In this document: positions 1 through 6,900 of the stretch, one piece after another
Layout of the letters: each line of letters starts with the position of its first letter
How positions within the stretch are numbered: position 1 is the first letter of the stretch
From: Oscillibacter sp.
GTDB taxonomy: Bacteria > Bacillota > Clostridia > Oscillospirales > Oscillospiraceae
Direction of reading: 5' to 3'
NCBI GenBank assembly: GCA_009773995.1
Contig: VSMY01000026.1
Span: 1-24,058 of the forward strand
DNA length: 24,058 nucleotides
The notes under the pieces: model-generated
Told to the model about the DNA's origin: nothing
Database searches by the model: none
The model's input: the letters and a program-made list of their open reading frames with translations, nothing else
Translations under genes and position numbers: made by a program

Positions 1-1
1 C

Positions 2-1438
2 ACCGGGGCGGCCTTCGAGGCGCGGGCCGTCATCCTGGCCACGGGGACCTATCTCACGGGCCGGACCATCGTGGGCGAGTGGGTGGAGGACTCCGGCCCC
101 GACGGCATGCACGCCGCCGCGCGGCTGACGGACTCCCTTTTGAAATTGGGCCTCCCCCTCCGGCGCTTCAAGACCGGCACGCCCCCTCGGGTGAACGCCC
201 GGACGGTGGATTTCGACGAGATGGAGGTCCAGCCCGGAGACGCGCTGCCCGTGCCTTTTTCCTACTCCACCGTGGACCCGCCCGTCAACCGGGCCGTCTG
301 CTGGCTCACCTGGACCACGGAGGAGACGAAACGGGTGGTCCAGGAGAACCTGGACCGGGCCCCCATGTACTCCGGCCTCATTGAGGGCGTGGGGCCCCGG
401 TACTGCCCGTCCTTTGAGACCAAGATCGTCCGCTTCCCGGACAAGCTCCGCCACCAGCTCTTTGTGGAGCCCATGGGCCTGGACACGGAGGAGGTCTATA
501 TCCAGGGCTTCTCCTCCTCCATGCCGGAGGACGTGCAGGTCCAAATGCTCCACAGCGTCCCCGGCCTCCGCCGGGCGGTGATGACCCGGCCCGCCTACGC
601 CATCGAGTACGACTGCATCGACCCCCTGGCCCTGTCCGCCGCGTTGGAGGTCAAGGCCGTTCCCGGCCTCTACGGCGCGGGGCAGTTCAACGGCTCCTCC
701 GGCTATGAGGAGGCGGCGGTCCAGGGCTTCGTGGCCGGGGTCAACGCCGTGCGGAAGCTCCGGGGGCAGGACCCCTTCGTCCTCTCCCGGGCGGAGAGCT
801 ACATCGGCACCCTCATCGACGACCTGGTGACCAAGGGCACCAACGAACCCTACCGCATCATGACCTCCCGGAGCGAATACCGGCTCCTTCTGCGCCAGGA
901 CAACGCGGATCTGCGCCTCACGAGACGAGGCTATGACGCCGGCCTGGTGAGTGAGGAGCGCCTCCGGGCCGTGGAAGAAAAGTATGCCGCGGTGGACCGG
1001 GAGATCAAGCGCCTCAGCCGCACTGGGGCCTCCCCGTCGCGGCCGCTCACGGCCTTCCTCCGCTCCAAGGACACGGCGGACGCAGCGGGGGGCTGCCCTC
1101 TGGACGCCCTGCTGCGGCGGCCCCGGATCCATTACGACGAGCTGGCCCCCTTTGATCCGGGCAGGCCGGACCTGCCCCCGGACGTGCGGGAGCAGGTGGA
1201 AATCTCCGTGAAGTACGCGGGCTACATCCGCCGCCAGCAAAGCCAGGTGGAGGACTTCAAAAAAATGGCCTCCCACCGCCTGCCGGACGAGATCGATTAC
1301 GGCTCTATCCAGGGCCTCCGGCTGGAGGCCAGAGAGAAGCTGGCGGCGGTCCGGCCCCTGGACCTGGGACAGGCGTCCCGGATCTCCGGGGTTTCCCCGG
1401 CGGATATCGCCGCGCTGATGATTTACCTGGAAAAATAG
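2..1438 (+). CDS. mnmG: tRNA uridine-5-carboxymethylaminomethyl modification enzyme MnmG (5' truncated by window edge)
   Basis: The reading frame is open from base 2, so the true start lies upstream of the window. About 478 residues are visible out of a usual 620-630, so the N-terminal FAD-binding part is missing. The first visible residues contain the ATGTYL segment of the FAD-binding domain. The block around 590-760 (IEYDCIDP, then GLYGAGQFNGSSGYEEAAVQG) is the conserved MnmG/GidA signature before the helical C-terminal domain. The C-terminal part ends in the usual GVSPADIAALMIYL-type tail that binds tRNA and MnmE. With MnmE the enzyme installs the cmnm5 (or nm5) group on wobble U34 of tRNA, using FAD and 5,10-methylene-THF. 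The stop is TAG at 1436-1438. No T-tailed terminator follows, so read-through into the next gene is possible. Identification is secure. Confidence 0.96.
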   Translation, partial: TGAAFEARAVILATGTYLTGRTIVGEWVEDSGPDGMHAAARLTDSLLKLGLPLRRFKTGTPPRVNARTVDFDEMEVQPGDALPVPFSYSTVDPPVNRAVCWLTWTTEETKRVVQENLDRAPMYSGLIEGVGPRYCPSFETKIVRFPDKLRHQLFVEPMGLDTEEVYIQGFSSSMPEDVQVQMLHSVPGLRRAVMTRPAYAIEYDCIDPLALSAALEVKAVPGLYGAGQFNGSSGYEEAAVQGFVAGVNAVRKLRGQDPFVLSRAESYIGTLIDDLVTKGTNEPYRIMTSRSEYRLLLRQDNADLRLTRRGYDAGLVSEERLRAVEEKYAAVDREIKRLSRTGASPSRPLTAFLRSKDTADAAGGCPLDALLRRPRIHYDELAPFDPGRPDLPPDVREQVEISVKYAGYIRRQQSQVEDFKKMASHRLPDEIDYGSIQGLRLEAREKLAAVRPLDLGQASRISGVSPADIAALMIYLEK

Positions 1439-1445
1439 AAGTTCC

Positions 1446-1466
1446 GGTTTTCGGGCCGCGGAAACC
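1446..1466 (+). other. Short hairpin in the mnmG-cyclase spacer
   Basis: GGTTTTCG (1446-1453) can pair with CGGAAACC (1459-1466) across a 5-base loop, with one G-U pair. No T-run follows, so it is not a convincing terminator. It may be an mRNA processing or stability element, or chance. Confidence 0.3.
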
Positions 1467-1499
1467 GTCAATACTGAATAGGAAAGGAAGCGCCGCCCC

Positions 1500-2165
1500 A
1501 TGTTGATCGACATGACTCACACCATCACCCAGGAGATCCCCATCTACCCCGGCACGCCGGTTCCCGCTCTGGTCCCCGCCTGTACGCTGACAAGGGACGG
1601 CTTCCGGGAGACCCTGCTGACCCTCTCCTCCCACACCGGCACCCATATGGACGCGCCCGCCCATCTGCTCCAGGACGGGCGGACCCTGGACGACATGCCC
1701 ATGTCCCAGTTCTCCGGCCGGGCCACGGTGCTGGACGTGTCCCAGGAGGGCCCGGTCATTACGGAGGAGTTCCTCCGGTCCAATTATGAGGCCATCCACT
1801 GCGCGGACTTCATCCTGTTCTACACCGGCTGGGAGGACCGCTGGGGGACGGAGGGCTTCCTGGAGGACAGCTTCCCCGTGCCCGACGAGGCGGCGGCGAG
1901 ATACCTGGTCTCCCGGGGCTTGAAGGGAGTGGGCACCGACGCCATCAGCATCGACCGGATGTCGGACAGCCGTCTGCCCGTCCACCACATTCTCTTGAAG
2001 GACAGCGTGGTGAGCATTGAGAACCTGTGCCTGAAAAAGGTCCGGGGACGGAAGGACTTTTTGTTCTTCGCCCTGCCCTTGAAATTCGAGGACGCCGACG
2101 GCGCTCCCGTCCGCGCCTTTGCGGAGCTGCGGGAGGCCCACGAGGCGGACCGGAGAAGACGATAA
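1500..2165 (+). CDS. Cyclase family protein (kynurenine formamidase-like metal-dependent hydrolase)
   Basis: This 221-residue protein has the fold-defining motif HTGTHMDAPAH (about residues 44-54), the HxGTHxDxPxH metal-binding signature of the cyclase/PF04199 family. It opens with the family's usual MLIDMTHTI...YPGTP start. Members are soluble, Mn or Zn dependent amide or ester hydrolases; kynurenine formamidase and isatin hydrolase are characterised examples. The substrate cannot be read from sequence, and no tryptophan-degradation genes are in the window. The start is the ATG at 1500, preceded by GGAAAGGAAG at 1481-1490. It lies 61 nt after mnmG and only 15 nt before the MurT-like gene, so it is probably co-transcribed with the murT/gatD-like pair. 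That linkage is inferred from spacing and strand. The family call is strong and the reaction is open. Confidence 0.9.
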   Translation: MLIDMTHTITQEIPIYPGTPVPALVPACTLTRDGFRETLLTLSSHTGTHMDAPAHLLQDGRTLDDMPMSQFSGRATVLDVSQEGPVITEEFLRSNYEAIHCADFILFYTGWEDRWGTEGFLEDSFPVPDEAAARYLVSRGLKGVGTDAISIDRMSDSRLPVHHILLKDSVVSIENLCLKKVRGRKDFLFFALPLKFEDADGAPVRAFAELREAHEADRRRR

Positions 2166-2180
2166 CGAAGGAGTCCATAT

Positions 2181-3503
2181 ATGAGAAAGCGATTGGCCAT
2201 CATGGTCTGTAAACTTGGGCGCTTTGTGGGCAAGCTCATCGGCAAGGGGAGCTCCATGCCGGGGAAGTTCGCCCTGAAAATCTGTCCGGACATTCTCCGG
2301 AGGGTAACGCTGCCGGAGCACATCATCGCCGTCACCGGGTCCAACGGAAAGACCTCCACGGTGGAGATGATCGCCGCCGTCCTCCGGGCGGACGGGAAGA
2401 CCGTGGTCTACAACGAGGAGGGCTCCAACCAGATCGAGGGCGTGACCACCCTGGTGCTGACCCACGCCACCCTGGGGGGAACGGTGAAGGCCGACGTGCT
2501 CCTCATCGAGTCCGACGAGCGCTACGCCGCCCGCACCTTCCAGTTTTTCCACCCCACGGAATTCGTCGTCACCAATCTCTACCGGGACCAGCTCACCCGG
2601 AACGGGCACCCGGAGTGGGTCTATGATGCCATCCTCCCGGCCCTCCACCCCGAGACGGAGCTGATTCTGAACGCCGACGACCCCCTGTCCTCCTGCTTCG
2701 CCCAGGGGCGGGAAAAGGTCAAGTGGTTCGGCCTGGACCGGTGTTCCATCTCTACGGATAAGCCCACGGGGGTCTATCACGACGGGGCCTATTGCCCCGT
2801 GTGCCATGCCCCGATGGAATACGACTATGTCCACTACAACCACATCGGGGCCTTCCGCTGTACGAAATGCGGCCATAAAAAGCCCGCCGCGGACTACGCC
2901 GTCACGGCGGTGGACCTGGAGAAGGCCGTGGTGACCGTGGACGGCGGCGTTGAAATCGCCCTGGCCTTCCGGAGCATCTACAACATCTACAACATCCTGG
3001 CGGCCTACGCCGCCTGCCGGGAGTGCGGCGTGTCCAGTGCCGCCGCCGCCGCTGTTCTCAGCAACTACCTGTTGAAAAACGGTCGGATGCAGACCTTCCG
3101 CCTGGGGGCCCGCCACGGGACCCTGCTGACCAGCAAGCACGAGAACTCCATCGCCTATGACACGAACCTCCGGTATATCGCCGCCTCGGAACAGGACTGC
3201 GCGGTACTGGTCATCGTGGACGCGGTGAGCCGGAAGTATTTCACCAGCGAGACCAGCTGGCTGTGGGACATCGACTTTGACCAGCTCGCCGTTTCCCATG
3301 TGAAGCGGATTGTGCTGGCAGGCCGGTACTGCAATGACCTGGCGGAGCGGTTCTCCTACACGAATCTGGAAAACTGGTCCGTGGAGCCGGACATCGCCGC
3401 GGCGGCGTCGGCGCTGAAAAGCAGCGGGGACGAGGAGCTCTTCGTGGTCACCTGCTTTTCCGACCGGGACAAGATTCTCAGCCGCGTGGAAAAGGAGGCG
3501 TAA
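2181..3503 (+). CDS. MurT-like Mur ligase (lipid II isoglutaminyl synthase, ligase-subunit family), divergent C-terminal domain
   Basis: This 440-residue protein begins at ATG 2181, 7 nt after GAAGGAG. Landmarks of the MurT family appear in order: an N-terminal PGKFALKICPDILRR segment; the ATP-binding P-loop TGSNGKT (52-58); a TNLYRDQLTRNG block (131-142); LNADDPL (163-169); a zinc ribbon with Cys205, Cys208, Cys227 and Cys230; IYNIYNILAAYAA (266-278); and a C-terminal DUF1727-type domain with SWLWDIDF (359-366). Canonical MurT with GatD amidates D-glutamate of lipid II. Here several C-terminal motifs differ from the usual ones. The canonical KNPxGxNxxL-type segment reads SKHENSIAYDTNL (318-330), and the DGRDxSW-type segment reads TSETSW (355-360). 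The gene is 3 nt upstream of a GatD-like gene whose catalytic residues are gone. Family assignment is firm; the canonical reaction is doubtful, so no symbol is given. Confidence 0.88.
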   Translation: MRKRLAIMVCKLGRFVGKLIGKGSSMPGKFALKICPDILRRVTLPEHIIAVTGSNGKTSTVEMIAAVLRADGKTVVYNEEGSNQIEGVTTLVLTHATLGGTVKADVLLIESDERYAARTFQFFHPTEFVVTNLYRDQLTRNGHPEWVYDAILPALHPETELILNADDPLSSCFAQGREKVKWFGLDRCSISTDKPTGVYHDGAYCPVCHAPMEYDYVHYNHIGAFRCTKCGHKKPAADYAVTAVDLEKAVVTVDGGVEIALAFRSIYNIYNILAAYAACRECGVSSAAAAAVLSNYLLKNGRMQTFRLGARHGTLLTSKHENSIAYDTNLRYIAASEQDCAVLVIVDAVSRKYFTSETSWLWDIDFDQLAVSHVKRIVLAGRYCNDLAERFSYTNLENWSVEPDIAAAASALKSSGDEELFVVTCFSDRDKILSRVEKEA

Positions 3504-3506
3504 GGC

Positions 3507-4241
3507 ATGGACGTGCGGATCATCCATTTTTACCCGGACCTGATGAGCCTCTATGGAAGCTATGCCAACGTGCTGGCTTTGAAGCGCTACCTGGAGCGCC
3601 TGGACTGTGACGTCACTGTGGAACCCGTCCTCCCCGGCGGCGGGACGGATATCGCCAAAGGAGACTTTTTTTACATGGGCGCGGGCGCCGAGCGGTCCGC
3701 GAAGGCCGCCATGGAGGACTTCGCCCGTTACGCGGAACCGCTGAAGGCCGCCGCCGGGGACTGCGCCGCCATGCTCTTCGCCGGGACGGCCATGGATCTT
3801 CTCGGCAGGACCGTGAAGGAGGCGGACGGCAGCGCTTACGAGGGCTTAGGGCTGGCCTCCTTCACCACGGAGCACGGCAGGCGGCGCATCGTGGGGGACG
3901 TGTACGGCCGCACGGACCTCTATCCCGAGGCGGTGGTGGGCTTCATGAATAAGTGCGGGACCGTCACCGGCGTGGAGACGCCGCTGCTCACCGGGCTGGA
4001 CCTGGGCTTCGGCAATGAGAAGGAGCGGGGCCCGGAGGGCTTCCACTGGAAGAACGTCTTCGCCTCCCAGCTGACGGGCCCCCTGCTGGTGAAGAACCCC
4101 AAGCTGCTGGAGACGGTGGCCGCCGCCATCTACGCCCGCCGGGGCAAGCCCCTCCCCGTGGACCGGCCCCTGGACCGCTGGGCGGAACAGGCCTACGCCG
4201 TCACGGAGGAGCAGCTCCGCCTGCGGGCCCAGGCGAAATAA
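3507..4241 (+). CDS. GatD-like class I glutamine amidotransferase fold protein lacking catalytic Cys and His
   Basis: This 244-residue protein has AAAGGAGGCG before ATG 3507 and starts 3 nt after the MurT-like stop. Fold landmarks match GatD (CobB/CobQ-type amidotransferase): DLMSLYGSYANVLALKRYLE (11-30); the strand-turn DFFYMGAGAE (53-62) where GatD has a GGGQD-type turn; VGFMNKCGT (144-152) where GatD has GFENHxGRT; and KNVFASQLTGPLLVKNP (182-198) where GatD has the TYLHGPLLPKNP block. The nucleophile elbow, normally CGGYQLLG, reads FAGTAMDLLG (91-100) without Cys. The His of LHGPLL is Thr190. Both glutaminase residues (Cys94 and His189 in S. aureus numbering) are therefore absent. The frame is intact with a good ribosome binding site, so this is a maintained protein rather than an obvious pseudogene. 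A terminator follows directly. It is probably a structural or regulatory partner of the adjacent ligase. Confidence 0.85.
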   Translation: MDVRIIHFYPDLMSLYGSYANVLALKRYLERLDCDVTVEPVLPGGGTDIAKGDFFYMGAGAERSAKAAMEDFARYAEPLKAAAGDCAAMLFAGTAMDLLGRTVKEADGSAYEGLGLASFTTEHGRRRIVGDVYGRTDLYPEAVVGFMNKCGTVTGVETPLLTGLDLGFGNEKERGPEGFHWKNVFASQLTGPLLVKNPKLLETVAAAIYARRGKPLPVDRPLDRWAEQAYAVTEEQLRLRAQAK

Positions 4242-4248
4242 GCGCGCG

Positions 4249-4277
4249 AAAGCGGGAGCCGTCCGGCTCCCGCTTTT
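4249..4277 (+). terminator. Rho-independent terminator after the gatD-like gene
   Basis: A perfect 12-bp stem (AAAGCGGGAGCC at 4249-4260, GGCTCCCGCTTT at 4265-4276) has the loop GTCC and a short T-run at 4274-4277. It lies 8 nt after the stop and closes the cyclase-murT-gatD unit. Confidence 0.85.
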
Positions 4278-4310
4278 CCGTTTCCTTCCTCCGCTCCCAG
4301 GTTTTGAGGG

Positions 4311-4339
4311 TTGCCCCGGGCCGCCGTTTCCGGTATCCT
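4311..4339 (+). promoter_or_regulatory. Candidate promoter for the SleB-like hydrolase gene
   Basis: TTGCCC (4311-4316), a 17-nt spacer and TATCCT (4334-4339) form a weak sigma-A-like match, 52 nt before the start codon. A sporulation sigma factor is also possible for this gene family, but no clear match was seen. Confidence 0.35.
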
Positions 4340-4391
4340 TGATGGTGCGAACCAACGCAGAATAGAAAATCCACACAAGAAAGGAAACGAT

Positions 4392-5168
4392 ATGAAACAG
4401 AAACTCTTATGCGGACTTCTTGCCGCCGCCTCCCTGTGCCTCCCCGTTCAGGCCGCCCGGCCCGCCAATCTCCAGGTGGACGGCGTGTTTTTAGAGACTC
4501 CCGCCTATGTGGAGGAGGGAACCGCCTACGCCCCCCTCCGGGACCTGCTGGAGGCTCTGGGGGACTGGAATATCTGGTGGGACGGGGACTGCGCGCGGGC
4601 CGTCTCCGAGGACGCGTCCCTCTCCGCGGACCCGGACGGCAGCCTCCTTACCGTCAACGGAACAAGCTACCCCTGCGTCATTGACGTGGTGGACGGTCGG
4701 ACCTACGTGCCTCTTCGACTCACGGCGGAGGCCCTGGGCGCTGGCGTCCAATGGGACCCCTGGCTGGGGGGCGCGGCGGTGACCTCCCCCGGCGCGGAGC
4801 ACGACGCCATGGATTACTACTGGCTCTCCCGCATCATCCACGCCGAGAGCGGCGGCGAGGCCCTGGAGGGTCAGATCGCCGTGGGCAACGTGGTCTTGAA
4901 TCGGGTGGCCAGCGGGGACTTTCCCGACAGCGTCCCGGAGGTCATCTTCGACGACGAGCATGGCGTGCAGTTTGAGCCAGTGTCCAACGGCACCGTGTTG
5001 AACGAGCCCACGGAGCTCTCCCGGGAGGCGGCCCGGCGGGCCCTGTCCGGAGAGAACACCGTGGGAGACGCGCTCTACTTCTTCGCCCCGGCCCTGTCCC
5101 AGGGAAGCTGGATCGACTCCAGCCGCACCTACCGGCAGACCATCGGCTGCCACCGCTTCTACCTGTGA
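4392..5168 (+). CDS. Secreted SleB/CwlJ-like cell wall hydrolase with N-terminal copper-amine-oxidase-type domain
   Basis: This 258-residue protein starts at ATG 4392, 7 nt after AAGAAAGGAAA. An upstream in-frame ATG at 4311 lacks a ribosome binding site and would bury the signal peptide. Residues 1-21 (basic MKQK, then a hydrophobic stretch ending PVQA) form a Sec signal peptide. Residues about 24-125 resemble the copper amine oxidase N-terminal-like domain common in clostridial surface proteins (YAPLRDLLEALG and YVPLRLTAEALGAGVQWD repeats). Residues about 144-258 are a complete hydrolase_2 domain: SRIIHAESGGEALEGQIAVGN with the likely catalytic Glu152, VVLNRV, FEPVSNGT, DALYFFAP and a terminal IGCHRFYL. 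Family members cleave cortex or vegetative peptidoglycan; SleB is a germination lytic transglycosylase. It is monocistronic, flanked by terminators. Whether it acts in germination or vegetative wall turnover is not decidable here. Confidence 0.9.
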   Translation: MKQKLLCGLLAAASLCLPVQAARPANLQVDGVFLETPAYVEEGTAYAPLRDLLEALGDWNIWWDGDCARAVSEDASLSADPDGSLLTVNGTSYPCVIDVVDGRTYVPLRLTAEALGAGVQWDPWLGGAAVTSPGAEHDAMDYYWLSRIIHAESGGEALEGQIAVGNVVLNRVASGDFPDSVPEVIFDDEHGVQFEPVSNGTVLNEPTELSREAARRALSGENTVGDALYFFAPALSQGSWIDSSRTYRQTIGCHRFYL

Positions 5169-5171
5169 CCG

Positions 5172-5204
5172 AAAGCCCCGGCGGGCCTCCGCCGGGGCTT
5201 TTTT
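5172..5204 (+). terminator. Rho-independent terminator after the SleB-like gene
   Basis: A perfect 12-bp stem (AAGCCCCGGCGG at 5173-5184, CCGCCGGGGCTT at 5189-5200) has a 4-base loop and continues into a T-run through 5204, just after the stop codon. Confidence 0.92.
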
Positions 5205-5226
5205 GTGATAATCGCTTTATAATAGG

Positions 5227-5259
5227 AATAAATTTCCCCCGCATTTTAGGAAATTTATT
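5227..5259. repeat. Perfect 11-bp inverted repeat upstream of gdhA (candidate operator)
   Basis: AATAAATTTCC (5227-5237) and GGAAATTTATT (5249-5259) are exact inverted copies separated by 11 nt. The half-site GGAAATTT recurs as a palindrome at 5299-5308. The repeat sits just upstream of the putative gdhA -35 box. AT-rich symmetry of this length is striking in a GC-rich genome, so a protein-binding site is likely; the regulator is unknown. Confidence 0.6.
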
Positions 5260-5261
5260 TC

Positions 5262-5289
5262 TTGTGCGGACCCCCGTTTTTCCTATATT
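5262..5289 (+). promoter_or_regulatory. Candidate gdhA promoter
   Basis: TTGTGC (5262-5267), a 16-nt spacer and TATATT (5284-5289) form a plausible sigma-A promoter. It would start transcription near 5296 and give a leader of roughly 110 nt. An isolated TATAAT at 5218-5223 lacks a -35 partner. Confidence 0.5.
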
Positions 5290-5298
5290 CTATAGACA

Positions 5299-5308
5299 GG
5301 AAATTTCC
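5299..5308. promoter_or_regulatory. GGAAATTTCC palindrome at the predicted gdhA transcription start (candidate operator)
   Basis: A perfect 10-bp palindrome shares the GGAAATTT half-site with the inverted repeat at 5227-5259. Its position next to the predicted start site is where a repressor would block initiation. The role is inferred. Confidence 0.5.
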
Positions 5309-5323
5309 CGGCCTGTTTTTACG

Positions 5324-5363
5324 CCGCGGCTCCCGGAAAACGGCATAGTTTTCCTTGCCGCGG
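5324..5363 (+). other. Structured hairpin in the gdhA 5' leader
   Basis: A two-tier stem: CCGCGGC (5324-5330) pairs with GCCGCGG (5357-5363). After an internal loop, GGAAAAC (5335-5341) pairs with GTTTTCC (5348-5354), closing the loop GGCATA. No T-run follows, so it is not a terminator. It could be an mRNA stability element or an unassigned leader regulator; it does not match a riboswitch class I can recognise. Confidence 0.5.
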
Positions 5364-5408
5364 GCATTCTAACAGACGGCGGACAGGGCCGGACAAAGGG
5401 GCGGTTTT

Positions 5409-6758
5409 ATGTTGAAGAGCGAATATTTACAGCGGGTTTACTCCCAGGTGGTCACACGGGACCCGGACCAGAAGGAGTTCCACCAGGCGGTGCTGGAGTT
5501 CCTGGAGAGCCTGGACCAGATCATCGACCGGCATCCCGAGTATGAGAAGAAGGGGATCGTGGAGACCTTTGTGGAGCCCGAGCGGGTCATCACCTTCCGG
5601 GTGCCCTGGGTGGACGACCGGGGGAAGGTTCGGGTGAACCGGGGCTACCGGGTCCAGTTCAACTCCTCCATCGGCCCCTACAAGGGCGGGCTCCGGTTCC
5701 ACCCCACGGTGAACCTCTCCATTTTGAAATTCCTGGGCTTCGAGCAGATTTTGAAAAACAGCCTGACCACCCTGCCCATGGGCGGGGCCAAGGGCGGCAG
5801 CGACTTCGACCCCAAGGGCAAGAGCGACGAGGAGGTCATGCGCTTCTGCCAGAGCTTCATGACGGAGCTCCAGCGGCACATCGGCCAGTTCGTGGACGTG
5901 CCCGCCGGGGACATCGGCGTGGGCGCCCGGGAGATCGGCTACCTCTTCGGCCAGTACCGCCGGGTCCGGGGGACCTACGCCGCCGGCGTGCTGACGGGCA
6001 AGGGCCTCTCCTTCGGCGGCTCCCTGGTCCGGACGGAGGCCACGGGCTATGGATTGTGCTACCTGACCCAGGAGATGCTGTCCAAGATGAAGGGAGACGG
6101 CTTCCAGGGCAAAACCGTGGTCATCTCCGGCAGCGGCAACGTGGCCATCTTCGCCTGCCAGAAGGCGACGGAGCTGGGAGCCAAGGTGGTGGCCCTCAGT
6201 GACTCCAACGGCTATATCCACGACCCCAAGGGAATCGACCTGGACGTGGTGAAGGCCATCACGCTGGGCCACCGGGGCAGAATCAAGGAATACGCCGGCC
6301 GGGTCCCCGGCAGCACGTATACCGAGGGCTTCCGGGGCATTTGGACCATTCCCTGCGACATCGCCCTGCCCTGCGCCACCCAGAATGAAATCGACGGGGA
6401 AATCGCCAAGACCATCGTGAAAAATGGGACCATCGCCGTAGCGGAAGGGGCCAACATGCCCTGCCGCCCGGAGGCCATCCAGGAGTTCCAGCACGCGGGC
6501 GTCCTCTTCGCCCCCGCCAAGGCCGCCAACGCCGGAGGCGTGGCCACCAGCGGCCTGGAGATGAGCCAGAACTCCATGCGCTACGCCTGGAGCTTCGAGG
6601 AAGTGGATCGGCGGCTGAAAACCATCATGACCAATATCTTCCACAACATCTACACTGCCGCCGAGGAGTGCGGAAAGCCCGGCGACCTGGTGCTGGGAGC
6701 CAACATCGCGGGCTTCATGAAGGTGGCCGACGTAATGCTGTCTCAGGGCCTCATCTGA
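5409..6758 (+). CDS. gdhA: NADP-type glutamate dehydrogenase
   Basis: This 449-residue protein has the usual length of hexameric small GDH. The substrate-binding and catalytic set is complete: GPYKGGLRFHPTV (89-101, Lys92), PMGGAKGGSDFDPKG (123-137, catalytic Lys128) and PAGDIG with Asp168. The Rossmann domain carries SGSGNVA, and strand 2 ends in SDSNG, the pattern of NADP-preferring enzymes such as E. coli GdhA. The C-terminal part has ANAGGVATSGLEMSQNS. It catalyses 2-oxoglutarate + NH4+ + NADPH to L-glutamate in the cytoplasm, and the reverse reaction when fermenting glutamate. The start ATG 5409 follows GGACAAAGGGGCGG. The gene stands alone between terminators, behind a long structured leader with palindromic candidate operators, so transcriptional control is likely. 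Cofactor preference is inferred from motif only. Confidence 0.96.
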   Translation: MLKSEYLQRVYSQVVTRDPDQKEFHQAVLEFLESLDQIIDRHPEYEKKGIVETFVEPERVITFRVPWVDDRGKVRVNRGYRVQFNSSIGPYKGGLRFHPTVNLSILKFLGFEQILKNSLTTLPMGGAKGGSDFDPKGKSDEEVMRFCQSFMTELQRHIGQFVDVPAGDIGVGAREIGYLFGQYRRVRGTYAAGVLTGKGLSFGGSLVRTEATGYGLCYLTQEMLSKMKGDGFQGKTVVISGSGNVAIFACQKATELGAKVVALSDSNGYIHDPKGIDLDVVKAITLGHRGRIKEYAGRVPGSTYTEGFRGIWTIPCDIALPCATQNEIDGEIAKTIVKNGTIAVAEGANMPCRPEAIQEFQHAGVLFAPAKAANAGGVATSGLEMSQNSMRYAWSFEEVDRRLKTIMTNIFHNIYTAAEECGKPGDLVLGANIAGFMKVADVMLSQGLI

Positions 6759-6773
6759 ACACAACGCAAAGAG

Positions 6774-6807
6774 CGGCCTCTCCGGTCTATCCGGGGAGGC
6801 CGTTTTT
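6774..6807 (+). terminator. Rho-independent terminator after gdhA
   Basis: CGGCCTCTCCGG (6774-6785) pairs with CCGGGGAGGCCG (6791-6802), with one G-T pair, around the loop TCTAT. TTTTT follows at 6803-6807. Confidence 0.9.
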
Positions 6808-6900
6808 CTTACCTGCGCGCGGCAAGCGCAATTTTGTACAAGGCACGCCCGCCGCTCCGCGGTAAACTGAAATCACACATTTAGAAAGGAGCGCTGCTTT

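Noticed and set aside
1305..3527. A 740-codon open frame on the minus strand across mnmG, the cyclase and the MurT-like gene
   Set aside because: It is antisense to three clearly recognised proteins, is low-complexity and rich in Gly, Val, His and Gln, and matches no family. Long antisense frames are expected at this GC content.
3507..4241. Reading the GatD-like gene as a pseudogene
   Set aside because: There is no frameshift or stop, the ribosome binding site is strong, spacing to the ligase is 3 nt, and fold-level motifs are preserved. Loss is confined to glutamine-handling residues.
5205..5408. A riboswitch for gdhA
   Set aside because: The hairpin does not match the conserved core of any riboswitch class I can recognise, so only a structured leader is claimed.
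5427..6764. A 445-codon open frame on the minus strand inside gdhA
   Set aside because: It is a mirror of the gdhA codon pattern with no recognisable domain.
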